From Candidatus Magasanikiibacteriota bacterium (GTDB lineage Bacteria; Patescibacteriota; Patescibacteriia; Magasanikbacterales; GWA2-37-8): a stretch of 49,402 nt of DNA. The notes below the pieces were generated by a model. That model was not told the DNA's origin, made no database searches, and saw only the letters and a list, made by a program, of their open reading frames with translations. The stretch covers positions 64,601 to 114,002 of the forward strand of contig JAUSEN010000025.1 of NCBI GenBank assembly GCA_030650025.1. Reading direction: 5' to 3'. The position numbers were made by a program, and so were the translations under genes. Within the stretch, counting starts at the first letter, position 1, and every line of letters starts with the position of its first letter. Shown piece after piece: positions 25,665 through 34,500 of this stretch.

Positions 25665-25711
25665 GTGGCCAAGGGATCGTTGCAGTTTGCCAGCAACGAC
25701 CCCTTGACCAC
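25665..25711 (+). promoter_or_regulatory. Long leader hairpin in 5' UTR of SPFH gene
   Basis: GTGGCCAAGGGATCGTTGC pairs with GCAACGACCCCTTGACCAC (19 positions, two mismatches) around loop AGTTTGCCA. No T-run follows, so it is a stable leader structure rather than a terminator. A second small hairpin (TGACCA/TGGTCA) can form as an alternative. Confidence 0.65.
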
Positions 25712-25744
25712 TAATGGTCACATACAGGGGAGAAAGGCAAAAAA

Positions 25745-26890
25745 ATGCTCTTCAAACTCGTTCGGTTGCTCGGCATGCTCGCGCTGTACGGATTGGTGGT
25801 GTTCCAGGTCGGTTCGGCGGCCATCGGCCTTCTGAACCAGCCCAGGACCACGTCGGTCCTCGCGGGCGTGTTCCTGCTCGTCGGCATCGTCGGTTCGTTC
25901 ATCGCCATCGTCCCCGCCGTGCTCCGGTACGGCCAGAGCGCCTTCAAGGCGTACAAAAAGGAGATCGACATGACCCGCTTCAATTCGTTCCTGCTGTTCC
26001 TCGTGGCCACGAGCGTGCTCGGCACGAGTGGCTGCATCGGCTGCACTCGCATCGATGCCGGGCACGTCGGCATCGTGGTCAACCTCGCGGGCGACCAGCG
26101 CGGCGTGCAGGACCTGCCCACACAGACCGGCTGGGTGACGTACAACCCGATCGGCACCTCGGTGTTCGAGTACCCCACCTTCGTGCAGACGGCGGTGTGG
26201 ACCAAGAGCCTGACGGAGGGAAACCCCACCAACGAGGAGATCACGTTCACGAACGCGGACCAGATGCAGTTCGCGGCCGACATCTCGCTCGCCTACCAGC
26301 TCCAGCCGGAAAAAGTCCCCGCCTTCTACGTCAAGTTCCGCTCGGATGACCTCGCCAAGTTCACCCACGGCTTCCTCCGTAACCTCGCGCGCGAGAAGTT
26401 CGACAACGTCGGCGGCAAATACAAGACTGAGCAGATCATGGGCGACAACGCGCCCTTCCTCGCGGAAGTGCGCAAGGCGCTCCAGGACGAGCTCGACCCG
26501 ATCGGCGTGCACATCGAACAGTTCGGTTTTATCGGTGCACCCCGCCCGCCGCAGAACGTGATCGACTCGATCAACGCCAAGAACGCGGCCATGCAGAAGG
26601 CGATGCAGGTCGAGGGCGAACTGCGCCAGACCAAGGCTGAAGCCGAAAAGCATATCGCGGCGGCCGAAGGCCAGGCCAAGGCGGAAGTTGCCAAGGCCAA
26701 GGGTGACGCCGAAGCGCGGCGAATCAAGGCCGATGCCGAGGCCTATGCCAACCAGGTGGTGGCGCGTTCCATCACGCCACTGGTCATCGAGTACTGGCGT
26801 ACCCAGAAGTGGAACGGGCAGATGCCGCAGGTGACCAGTGGCAACAACTCTGGCCTTCTGTATCAGCTCCCGAGCCCCTCCAGCAAGTAA
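25745..26890 (+). CDS. SPFH/prohibitin-family membrane protein, GC-rich
   Basis: 381 aa as one frame. Residues 1-60 contain two hydrophobic segments; residues ~76-105 (MTRFNSFLLFLVATSVLGTS then GC) look like a second, lipoprotein-like signal; then the band 7/SPFH domain (RIDAGHVGIVVNLAG..., EITFTNADQMQFAADISLAY) and a long Ala/Lys/Glu coiled coil (QTKAEAEKHIAAAEGQAKAE). SPFH proteins build ring scaffolds at membranes. An internal ATG at 25970 has its own AAAAGGAG 6-7 bp upstream, so the SPFH part could be a separate 306-aa product, fused to or overlapping the N-terminal unit. Very high GC3. Own promoter, leader hairpin and terminator; divergent from a TrmB-like regulator. Confidence 0.85.
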   Translation: MLFKLVRLLGMLALYGLVVFQVGSAAIGLLNQPRTTSVLAGVFLLVGIVGSFIAIVPAVLRYGQSAFKAYKKEIDMTRFNSFLLFLVATSVLGTSGCIGCTRIDAGHVGIVVNLAGDQRGVQDLPTQTGWVTYNPIGTSVFEYPTFVQTAVWTKSLTEGNPTNEEITFTNADQMQFAADISLAYQLQPEKVPAFYVKFRSDDLAKFTHGFLRNLAREKFDNVGGKYKTEQIMGDNAPFLAEVRKALQDELDPIGVHIEQFGFIGAPRPPQNVIDSINAKNAAMQKAMQVEGELRQTKAEAEKHIAAAEGQAKAEVAKAKGDAEARRIKADAEAYANQVVARSITPLVIEYWRTQKWNGQMPQVTSGNNSGLLYQLPSPSSK

Positions 26891-27019
26891 CTCACCTATC
26901 CCCTAGCCTTGTCATCGGCTTCCAATAGATGCACTCGTGCGCCGGACACGTTCAAAATCCGGCACCTATCTGTGATTGCAATTAGAGATTACGGCCTTAA
27001 ATTTTAGGGCCAAAATAGG

Positions 27020-27044
27020 AGGCCGCTTCCTGCAGAGGCGGCCT
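27020..27044. repeat. Hairpin downstream of SPFH gene
   Basis: AGGCCGC / GCGGCCT 7-bp stem, no T-run. A weaker GTG-GCCGGA / TCCGG-CAC hairpin lies at about 26938-26966. Both precede the main terminator. Confidence 0.5.
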
Positions 27045-27057
27045 TCCCAAAAAACAC

Positions 27058-27096
27058 AAAAATTGTCCCCCTCGACAAAGGCTCGGGGCAATTTTT
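27058..27096 (+). terminator. Terminator of SPFH unit
   Basis: AAAATTG...CAATTTTT with an inner CCCC/GGGG stem, then a T-run. Confidence 0.7.
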
Positions 27097-27099
27097 GGC

Positions 27100-27128
27100 T
27101 TTGCGATTTATCTAGAATAAGCTATAAT
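27100..27128 (+). promoter_or_regulatory. Promoter for deacetylase/carboxypeptidase gene
   Basis: TTTGCG, 17-bp spacer, perfect TATAAT; the ATG follows about 28 bp later. Confidence 0.6.
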
Positions 27129-27156
27129 AATCAAGCAAAAATAATTGCTTCAAATT

Positions 27157-29472
27157 ATGCGCGAACATAGCAGAATTGGGTGGCTAGGCAAAATGCTGGC
27201 AATATCCGCGGGCATGTTTTTGGCGGATAAAGCGCAGGCGGACAAACCCGAGAACCCGGACGTAAAAATTGAACATAAATTAACCGCGCCACCCCGACTA
27301 AGCCGGGGTGATATGCCAGCGATTGTGCCCAGTGAACTGGCTAACTTGGATGAGGCGCAAAGAAAATTGATGGCCGAGCAAGTTTTGGCGGCGCTCAAAA
27401 AAATTCTGGCTAGTACTGACCGCGGCCGGGTAGAAGCTTTAACAGAAGCGGAGAGAAGCCAAGTTTATAAACCAATTTTTGAAACCGGCCGGCTTAATGC
27501 GAATGCAATGAGGAATGCTCTGCTCCGAATGGCCCCTCTTTTAAACCCCGAACAAATAAAAAGTTTAGAATTACAACACGGCAAGCTAGCGGCGGAGCCT
27601 TTTAATACTCAAACGCCGAGTTACGCTGAAGTGGAGGCGTGGATAAAGGCGAGAAGCGCGACTGTAGCCGGGCGCAACGAGCTTTATACTCTGTATAGAA
27701 CACTGGAGAGTGCTTTACGCCAAAGCACACCTGCGGCGGGAGCCGAAGAGGCAGAACCAGCGCTCAAGACTGCGCCGGAACCGGAAACCGCACCAACGCC
27801 AGCCACAACAGAGGAGCCAACAGCAGAAACTCCGGCAACCGAACCAAACCAAATCAGACTAAACCCGGACGGAACTTATAATTTAGGCCAGGGAATGAAA
27901 TTGAAACTTGAACTACCGCGGTTTGATATTTCACCAGTGGTGCCGACCGCGCCCCAAGTGGAACCACCGGCCGAGGCAGCTCCCGAGGCAATTAAACCGG
28001 CGAAAAAGGTCAAAAAAATAGAGGCGCGGGAAGCACGGGTGCCTAACCCCAGCGAAGGAATGTTTCACTCGGCAGTGCGCAAACATACCGCGGACGGCCA
28101 GCCGGCTTTTTATTTTAGTTTTGATGACGGGCCGCACCCGAGCCAAACAAAAATAATTTTAGACGAATGCCTAAGGCAAGGCGTGAAAGCGACATTTTTT
28201 TTAACAGGCGAGAGTATTAGAACTTATGGAAGGCTGGGTTTAATAGAGCGCATGCGCGCTGAAGGGCACGCGATTGGCTTACATTCTGACAAGCACGCCG
28301 ATATGCGGGTGCAGGCTAAAAATATGACGCCAGAGCAAGCCTTTGCCGAAAATATTTTAAAACCCACCGCCGAACTGGCAAAACTCGGGATTGTCCCGGA
28401 CAAAATTTTTCGCCCGCCTTATGGTGAAATTACACCCGAACAATTTGCCTATTTTACCGCGCAAGGATACTACGTTGTGGGCTGGGACAATGACGCCGCG
28501 GAATATAAATTTCCGACCACGGAAAAAATTGTCAGGGTGATTACGGCCGGGGCGCGCCCTGGTTCGTTTACCCTCCTTCACGATGGCGGAGGCAAACACC
28601 CGAATACCGTGGCCGCCTTCCCGCAAATTGTTCGTGATTTACAAGCCCAAGGCTATAGCTTTGAGACTGTGCCGTTTGGCTTAAACCTTGCTAACGCCGG
28701 AGGCGCCGCGGCAGAGAGAGGAGAAGCCACGGATACTGTAACTGCGGCTACGGCAGTAGTGCCAGAAGCCGCGGAAAGCAGAGGTCGGGGTGAGAGAGCG
28801 GCAGTAGCGAGAGATGAGATAGATGAGACACCCGATGGCGGAGCGCGCGAATTGCCACCGGGCGCTTTTGGGCTCGACCAATGGGGCCAGCCGTATGCTT
28901 GGCCGATGATGGCGCATAAATTTTTAGAAAAAGATACTGATTTAGAAAAATTAGATTTATGCGAGCCGTTTGAGGGGCGCGACACTAGCGGTAAAACTAT
29001 AGCCGGGCTTAGGCTCACCAAAGAAGCCCGCCAAGCGATGCAGGCGCTCGAAGCGGAGTTTGCCGCTGAACAAAATCCGGAATTGCAAGCGATCGGCGGA
29101 ATTTTTGCAACCGAAGCCGGCCGCACTATTGCGTACCACAAAGGAAAATTATGGAAGGATTTAGTGGAGAGGTACGGCGAAGAAACAGCGCGGAAAGTAA
29201 CCGTGGAACCGGGATTTAGCGAGCATCACACTTTTAACGCCATAGATTTTAACCAAGCTAACCGCTTGGTGGTTTACAATTTCTTCATGAACCCGGAGAA
29301 GGCGTTACGTGATAAAAATTTTGTTCCCAGAATTATTCGCTTGGGTTTTATTCCCACCGCGCGCGGTGAACCATGGCACTGGCGTTTTGTTGGCACAGAA
29401 AAAGCCAAAGAATTTTACCAAAAATACCGCGTTGAAATTATTAAAACCCACACGAGGCTACTCCGTAAATAA
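27157..29472 (+). CDS. Fusion: NodB polysaccharide deacetylase plus VanY-type D,D-carboxypeptidase
   Basis: 771-aa exported protein from ATG 27157 (the track's TTG 27145 adds four residues). Signal peptide MREHSRIGWLGKMLAISAGM ending near AQA. Then a ~170-residue helical region, a Pro/Ala/Glu linker, and a NodB domain (about 310-510) with FSFDDGPHPSQT, HSDKHAD, RPPYGE, WDND and LLHDGGG, which include the metal and catalytic motifs. A second linker leads to an M15B/VanY domain (about 580-770) with SEHHTFNAIDF and EPWHWRF, the zinc and catalytic motifs. It would deacetylate a cell-wall polymer and trim D-Ala peptides. The pairing in one chain is unusual. Confidence 0.88.
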   Translation: MREHSRIGWLGKMLAISAGMFLADKAQADKPENPDVKIEHKLTAPPRLSRGDMPAIVPSELANLDEAQRKLMAEQVLAALKKILASTDRGRVEALTEAERSQVYKPIFETGRLNANAMRNALLRMAPLLNPEQIKSLELQHGKLAAEPFNTQTPSYAEVEAWIKARSATVAGRNELYTLYRTLESALRQSTPAAGAEEAEPALKTAPEPETAPTPATTEEPTAETPATEPNQIRLNPDGTYNLGQGMKLKLELPRFDISPVVPTAPQVEPPAEAAPEAIKPAKKVKKIEAREARVPNPSEGMFHSAVRKHTADGQPAFYFSFDDGPHPSQTKIILDECLRQGVKATFFLTGESIRTYGRLGLIERMRAEGHAIGLHSDKHADMRVQAKNMTPEQAFAENILKPTAELAKLGIVPDKIFRPPYGEITPEQFAYFTAQGYYVVGWDNDAAEYKFPTTEKIVRVITAGARPGSFTLLHDGGGKHPNTVAAFPQIVRDLQAQGYSFETVPFGLNLANAGGAAAERGEATDTVTAATAVVPEAAESRGRGERAAVARDEIDETPDGGARELPPGAFGLDQWGQPYAWPMMAHKFLEKDTDLEKLDLCEPFEGRDTSGKTIAGLRLTKEARQAMQALEAEFAAEQNPELQAIGGIFATEAGRTIAYHKGKLWKDLVERYGEETARKVTVEPGFSEHHTFNAIDFNQANRLVVYNFFMNPEKALRDKNFVPRIIRLGFIPTARGEPWHWRFVGTEKAKEFYQKYRVEIIKTHTRLLRK

Positions 29473-29555
29473 TGGGCTTTGGCTATGCCTCGCCGGCAGG
29501 CTGGCTTGACTAGGAAGCAATTTTTTTATATTATTAAAGCGGTTTTTTGTTTTTA

Positions 29556-29629
29556 GTCAGGGTAGCTCAGCTGGTTAGAGCACGGCATTCATAACGCCGA
29601 GGTCGAGGGTTCGACCCCCTCCCCTGACA
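29556..29629 (+). tRNA. tRNA-Met (anticodon CAT)
   Basis: 74 nt cloverleaf: acceptor GTCAGGG/CCCTGAC, D-arm GCTCAGCTGGTTAGAGC, anticodon loop TTCATAA with anticodon CAT, T-arm GAGGG-TTCGACC-CCCTC. CCA is not encoded. CAT could also be tRNA-Ile2 (lysidine-modified); elongator or initiator identity is not settled here. Confidence 0.92.
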
Positions 29630-29646
29630 CATGGGTTAGAAGTTTT

Positions 29647-29719
29647 TTGTTAACGACCAAAATTTACGAGTTCGCACGAAGTAAATTTTGAGTCAGTTAA
29701 CAATCCGCCTCTGGCGGAT
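29647..29719. repeat. Nested palindromes after tRNA-Met
   Basis: TTGTTAAC/GTTAACAA encloses AAAATTTAC/GTAAATTTT, followed at once by ATCCGCC-TCT-GGCGGAT. No reading frame. Similar in style to the nested element after tyrS. Confidence 0.7.
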
Positions 29720-29800
29720 GCGAATTCGGGACTGGGGATTTGAACGCTACACGTTTAGATCCCCCGGCCTGAATTTTACCGACCCGGGGAGGAGGACACA

Positions 29801-30076
29801 GTGTCCAACATCGACGCGTATCGCGAAGCCAAGGAGGCGCTCATCAAGCGCCTGGGCAACCCCGATGGGGTCGAGTATTTCGTCAGGATGGCCGAACCCA
29901 GCGACAGGGTGGGCGACCTGCCGATGGTCGTGGTCGCCAAGCGTGGTCGCCAGGAGATCGGACTGGAGGGCTACCGGGCGACCATCACCAGTGCCCTGCC
30001 CGAGCCGGATGGCAACGGCATCATTTCGTCCGCTTCGGCCCCGCCGGATCTGCCCGCGAGCTCCACCCGCCCGTAA
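29801..30076 (+). CDS. GC-rich 91-aa mini-gene, unknown
   Basis: Not recognised. GTG start 29801 five bases after GGGGAGGAGG. Residues 1-55 look like a folded alpha/beta unit (MSNIDAYREAKEALIKRLGN, then YFVRMAEPSDRVGDLPMVVV and AKRGRQEIGLEG), with a Pro/Ser/Ala-rich disordered tail. Third-position GC is very high relative to flanking genes. It is followed by two stacked terminators. Fourth member of the GC-rich set. Confidence 0.65.
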   Translation: MSNIDAYREAKEALIKRLGNPDGVEYFVRMAEPSDRVGDLPMVVVAKRGRQEIGLEGYRATITSALPEPDGNGIISSASAPPDLPASSTRP

Positions 30077-30117
30077 AGCGGACCAAGGCGGCACGAGCAA
30101 CAGGGGGATGACAGCAG

Positions 30118-30178
30118 AAGATCGCTACCAGACCCTGATGCCTACAAAAATTGCAGGTATCAGGGTGGCGATCTTTTT
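30118..30178 (+). terminator. Long terminator after 91-aa gene
   Basis: AAGATCGC/GCGATCTT outer stem with CCCTGAT/ATCAGGG inner stem, then T5. Confidence 0.8.
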
Positions 30179-30189
30179 AAAAAACTTAA

Positions 30190-30218
30190 AAACCTCTGCC
30201 TATGGGCGGTGGTTTTTT
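30190..30218 (+). terminator. Second tandem terminator
   Basis: AAACC-TCTGCC-TAT-GGGCGG-TGGTTT with T6, one mismatch. Confidence 0.65.
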
Positions 30219-30254
30219 ATTAGCAGCTTATAACAAGATAATTGGCCAAACTCC

Positions 30255-30282
30255 TAGACGCTAAACGAATTTCTGTTATAAT
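30255..30282 (+). promoter_or_regulatory. Promoter for tsaD
   Basis: Perfect TATAAT at 30277-30282 with TG one base upstream (TGTTATAAT); a weak TAGACG -35 16 bp upstream. Confidence 0.6.
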
Positions 30283-30333
30283 TGATAGACTCCTGTTTTA
30301 AATAATTTTAGATTGTCAGGACCAACTTAAATT

Positions 30334-31557
30334 ATGCTAATCCTCGGGATCGAATCTTCTTGCGATGACACGTCCGTGGCTCTCCTGGAATGCTCGGAGC
30401 AGGGCCACACGATTTTGGCGCATAAAACCGCGTCGCAAATTGATATTCATAAAAAATATGGCGGCGTGGTGCCTGAAGTAGCGGGCCGATTACACGCCGA
30501 AGCGATAGTGCCGCTTATCGAAGAGGTGCTAGACCACCCCCCCGCCCGCATTGCTACGCAAAGCGTTGCGGGCGGGCCCACCCCCTCCTTGAAAGGAGGG
30601 GGAATGCGAACGAAACCAGATGCGATTGCGGTAACGAGCGGGCCTGGACTAATAACTGGTTTGATTGTAGGAGTGGAAGCGGCGCGGACGCTAGCGGCGG
30701 CGTGGAATATTCCTCTTATCGCCGTAAACCATATTGAAGGGCATATTCATAGCGTGGAGCTTGGGCAGTACCCACCTGTCATCTTGAGCGAAGCGAAAGA
30801 TCTAAGTGATTCGAAACGCTTAGATTCTTCGGCTACGCCTCAGAATGACAATAGCAAACCAATTACTAAATTTCCCGCGCTGGCGTTGGTAGTTTCGGGC
30901 GGCCATACCGAATTAGTTTTAATGCGTGACCACGGTGATTACGAAATCTTAGGAAAAACGCGCGATGACGCGGCTGGGGAATGCTTTGATAAAGTGGCCA
31001 AACTCCTTGGCCTCCCCTACCCGGGCGGCCCAGAGATAAGCCGGCTGGGAGAGAATGCCGCAGCCGACGCAATCCATTTTCCGCGGCCCATGCTGAAGGA
31101 TAAAAACTACGACTTCAGTTTTGCCGGCCTTAAAACCTCGGCTTTATACTACTTACGCGATCATAAACTTGCCGCCATGCATATAAACCCGGTGCAAATG
31201 CCCGCTGGTATTTTGGGACAAATGCCAGAAGAGCCTACTATTAACGACTTTTGCGCCAGCGTGGAGCAGGCGATTGTCGACGTCCTAGTTGGAAAGACAA
31301 TGCGAGCAGTGGCCGCGTATAAACCGCAAACAGTTTTATTAGTGGGAGGCGTGGCGGCCAACCAGAAACTCCGAGAAACTTTACGCTCGGAAATCGCTCG
31401 CCTACTCCCTACCCCCTACTTCCTACTCCCTTCGCTCAAACACTGCATGGATAACGGCGCTATGATCGCGGCCGCCGGATTTTGGAAAGCGCGGAACCAA
31501 GAATTTACACCTTGGCAGGAACTCAAGGCGAATCCAAACTTAGCCATTGCCGAATAA
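30334..31557 (+). CDS. tsaD: tRNA N6-adenosine threonylcarbamoyltransferase with repeat insertions
   Basis: Transfers threonylcarbamoyl to A37 of ANN-decoding tRNAs. Motifs: LILGIESSCDDTSVAL at the start, NHIEGHIHS (metal-binding His pair), VVSGGHTEL, DDAAGECFDKVAKLLGLPYP, LLVGGVAANQKLRE and CMDNGAMIAAAG. At 407 aa it exceeds the usual ~340. Two in-frame insertions account for this: PPARIATQSVAGGPTPSLKG near residue 70 and VILSEAKDLSDSKRLDSS near residue 150, both encoded by palindromic repeats. Tail-to-tail with dnaE, one base between the stops. Confidence 0.95.
   Translation: MLILGIESSCDDTSVALLECSEQGHTILAHKTASQIDIHKKYGGVVPEVAGRLHAEAIVPLIEEVLDHPPARIATQSVAGGPTPSLKGGGMRTKPDAIAVTSGPGLITGLIVGVEAARTLAAAWNIPLIAVNHIEGHIHSVELGQYPPVILSEAKDLSDSKRLDSSATPQNDNSKPITKFPALALVVSGGHTELVLMRDHGDYEILGKTRDDAAGECFDKVAKLLGLPYPGGPEISRLGENAAADAIHFPRPMLKDKNYDFSFAGLKTSALYYLRDHKLAAMHINPVQMPAGILGQMPEEPTINDFCASVEQAIVDVLVGKTMRAVAAYKPQTVLLVGGVAANQKLRETLRSEIARLLPTPYFLLPSLKHCMDNGAMIAAAGFWKARNQEFTPWQELKANPNLAIAE
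30541..30602. repeat. Two adjacent palindromes inside tsaD
   Basis: CCCGCCCGCA/TGCGGGCGGG and CCCCCTCCTT/AAGGAGGGGG arms, both read through in frame. Confidence 0.8.
30777..30850. repeat. TGTCATCTTGAGCG...CAGAATGACA repeat inside tsaD
   Basis: Inverted ends TGTCATCTTGAG / CTCAGAATGACA with an inner CTAAG...CTTAG hairpin. Encodes VILSEAKDLS...QNDN in frame. Loosely related to the secA and nrdD elements. Confidence 0.8.
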
Positions 31558-31558
31558 A

Positions 31559-34500
31559 CTAGATAACGACGGCGCGATTTAAAACCTGGCTTAAGGCCGC
31601 GGCCATATCGGGAGGCGTGCTAATTTTATAACTCGTCTTAATTTTTTTACTGCCGACTGACACATACAAATCCTGATTGCCGGGGTGAGAGCTAAAAATT
31701 TTTTTTAATTCTTCGGCATGCGTTTTCATCTCGCCGGCAGTAAGCTTAATAACCACGGCATTTTTTGGAATGGCCTCAATTTTGCCAAAACTAGCCGGCA
31801 CAAATTGCCGGATAGAGGCCTGGCCTAGGCTTAAAGTACTTTTTAAATCCACAATATTACTCGCGTTTAAACGGTAAGCTTTTTCCACAAATAACTTATC
31901 GTCGCCTTCTTCGGCGCTGGTTTTGCCGACCACACAGACGTTTTCTCCCACTTGCCACACGTCTTTAGTGGCTTCGAGAGTACGCGGGAAAACTAATAAC
32001 TCCAAGCTACCGGAGATATCTTGAATCGTAACAAACATCATCGCCTCGCCTTTTCTGGTAATTTTCTTTTTCAAACTGTCCACCACGCCGCCGACCACAA
32101 CCCAAGTATTGCGCGGCTCCCCGCCAAGTTCGGAAACAGACGTTAAAACTTCGCCTAATTTTTCCTGAAAATCTTTAAACGGATGGGCGGTAACATAAAG
32201 CCCAAGCAATTCTTTTTCCCAATGTAACTTGTCATCTTCAGTGGCATTGGGAGCGGGGTTTAAACGCACTGTGCCGGCCGCGTCCAAGCTACTGCCGCTA
32301 AAAAGAGAGTCCTGGCGCACGGCCGTGTGATTGTTTTTAGCGCGTAAAAAATCCAACATATTCTCGACATTGGCCAAAAGCAAACCCCGATCGTGGCCAA
32401 GGCTGTCGAGCGCGCCGCATTTAATTAAACTTTCTAAGGATTTTTTGTTCAAGTCTTTGTCTTGAACGCGGGTCAAGAAATCCTCTAGATTTTTATAAGA
32501 GCCGCCGGCTTTGCGCGTGCGGTAGATAACATCCGCGATATGCTCGCCCAAGTTTTTGATGCCATTTAAGCCGAAGCGGATGTGCTCGTCCTTCGTCCCG
32601 ATTTGAGTCGGGACTACGGACGACAAGGCCTCATTTAGTGAAGCAATTAACTTGCCCTGCGAAGCTTGCCCAGAAGCAAGCGAAGCATGGGCCATCGCAA
32701 AACTTTTAAAACTTTGGTTGATATCGGGAGGCAAAACTTTTATACCCAGGCGCTCACACTCGTGAATAATGGGCGGAACTTTGTCGATATCACCACTCTC
32801 CGCGATCAAAACCGCAGTCATGTACTGAATCGGAAAATTGGCTTTCATAAAGGCGGTTTGATAAGCCACCACGCCATAGCTCGCCGCGTGCGCCTTGTTA
32901 AACCCATAGGCCGCGAACGGTTCGATGCGCTCCCAGAGCAAATTAATTTTAGCTTCCCCCAGTTTGCCAAATTCGCGGCAACCTTTAAAAAACTTTTCTT
33001 TTTGTTTACTCATTTCCGCGGGAATTTTTTTACCCATGGCTTTGCGAAATTTGTCGGCTTCTTCCCAATTATAGCCAGCTAAATTTATGGCTGTTAACAA
33101 AACGTCATCTTGATAAACAATCAGGCCGAGTGACTGGTCCAAATAATCCTTCATGCGCGGGTCAAGATACTCTACTAATTCGGGGTGTAATTTGCGGCGA
33201 ATATACTCGGGTATGGACTCCATTGGCCCGGGCCGGAACAACGCCACCATGGCCATAATATCAAAAATACTGCTTGGTTTAAGTTCTTTTAAATACCGAG
33301 TCATACCACTGCTGGAAAGTTGGAAGACACCGACAGTTTCTCCCCGGGCTAGCATTTCGTAGGTTTTGGCATCGTCCCAGGGATAGAGATTATGAATATC
33401 CACGCGCTTCCCAGTGGTTTTCTCCACAATTTCCACCGCATGCCCCAAGATAGACAGGTTGCGAATGCCTAAAAAATCCATTTTTAAAAGACCGGCCGCT
33501 TCCACGGCATGCATTTCGTATTGAGTAATCATTTTGCCGCCATCGGTTTCGTACTGCACGGGAGTAAAATCAGTCAGGGGCGTTGGGGAAATCACCACGC
33601 CCGCCGCGTGCACGGAAGTGTGGCGCGCGCAACCTTCGATTTTTTGCGCTAAATTAAGAAGTTTTTCCACTTGCGGATTTTTGGCGTATAATTTTTTTAG
33701 TTCTGGCTCCAAATCCAGGGCTTTTTTGATGGTAATTTGAAAACCCTGCGCGCCAAAGGGAATCAGCTTGGCTACCTGGTCGCAAAATCCGTAGCTGTAC
33801 CCAAGAGCCCGGCCACAGTCGCGCACGGCCGCCCGAGCCGCCATGGTTCCAAAAGTAATAATTTGGGCGACTTTATCGGCACCATATTTTTTCGTGACAT
33901 AGGCAATCATCTCGTCGCGGCGATCGTCGGCAAAATCGGCATCCACATCAGGGGGTGATGGCCGGTGCACTGTGAGAAAACGCTCAAAAGGAAGCTTAAA
34001 ATAAAGCGGGTTAACATTGGTAATGCCGAGCGCGTAGGAAACAATAGACCCGGCGGCCGAGCCGCGCGTAGTTTCGATAATGCCATGGTCCCGAGCATAC
34101 AAAACATAATCAGACACCACCAAAAAATAAGGCGAATAGCCTTTCTTAATAATGATAGAAAGTTCATACTCCACTCGTTCTTGGACAGCGTCAGTAACTT
34201 CTAGTAGACTCGGCAAACGCCGATACACTTCGGCGCGCAAGAATTCATCGGCCGTATACCCAGTAGGAATATCAATGGCCGCGAAGTGCCATTCGTTAAG
34301 TTTTAATTCCAAATTAACCTGCTCGGCAATTTTGACAGTATTGGCGATAGCCTCCGGCAGATGTTTAAAGCGGCTCGCGACTTCTTGGCCGGAACACAGC
34401 GAATAATCCACCCCCACCATAGTAGGGCGGTTGGGCTCTTCCACCACGCGGCCAGCGCTAATACAGGTTAAAACATCTTGAGCTTCAGCATCCTCATCTT

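Noticed and set aside
25718-26653. 311-aa ORF on the - strand opposite the SPFH gene
   Set aside because: A shadow of the GC-rich SPFH gene; it has no SD, promoter or family pattern, and long antisense ORFs are expected in GC-rich coding DNA.
29747-30100. 117-aa - strand ORF opposite the 91-aa mini-gene
   Set aside because: The + strand frame has a strong SD and terminators in the right direction; the - strand ORF has none.
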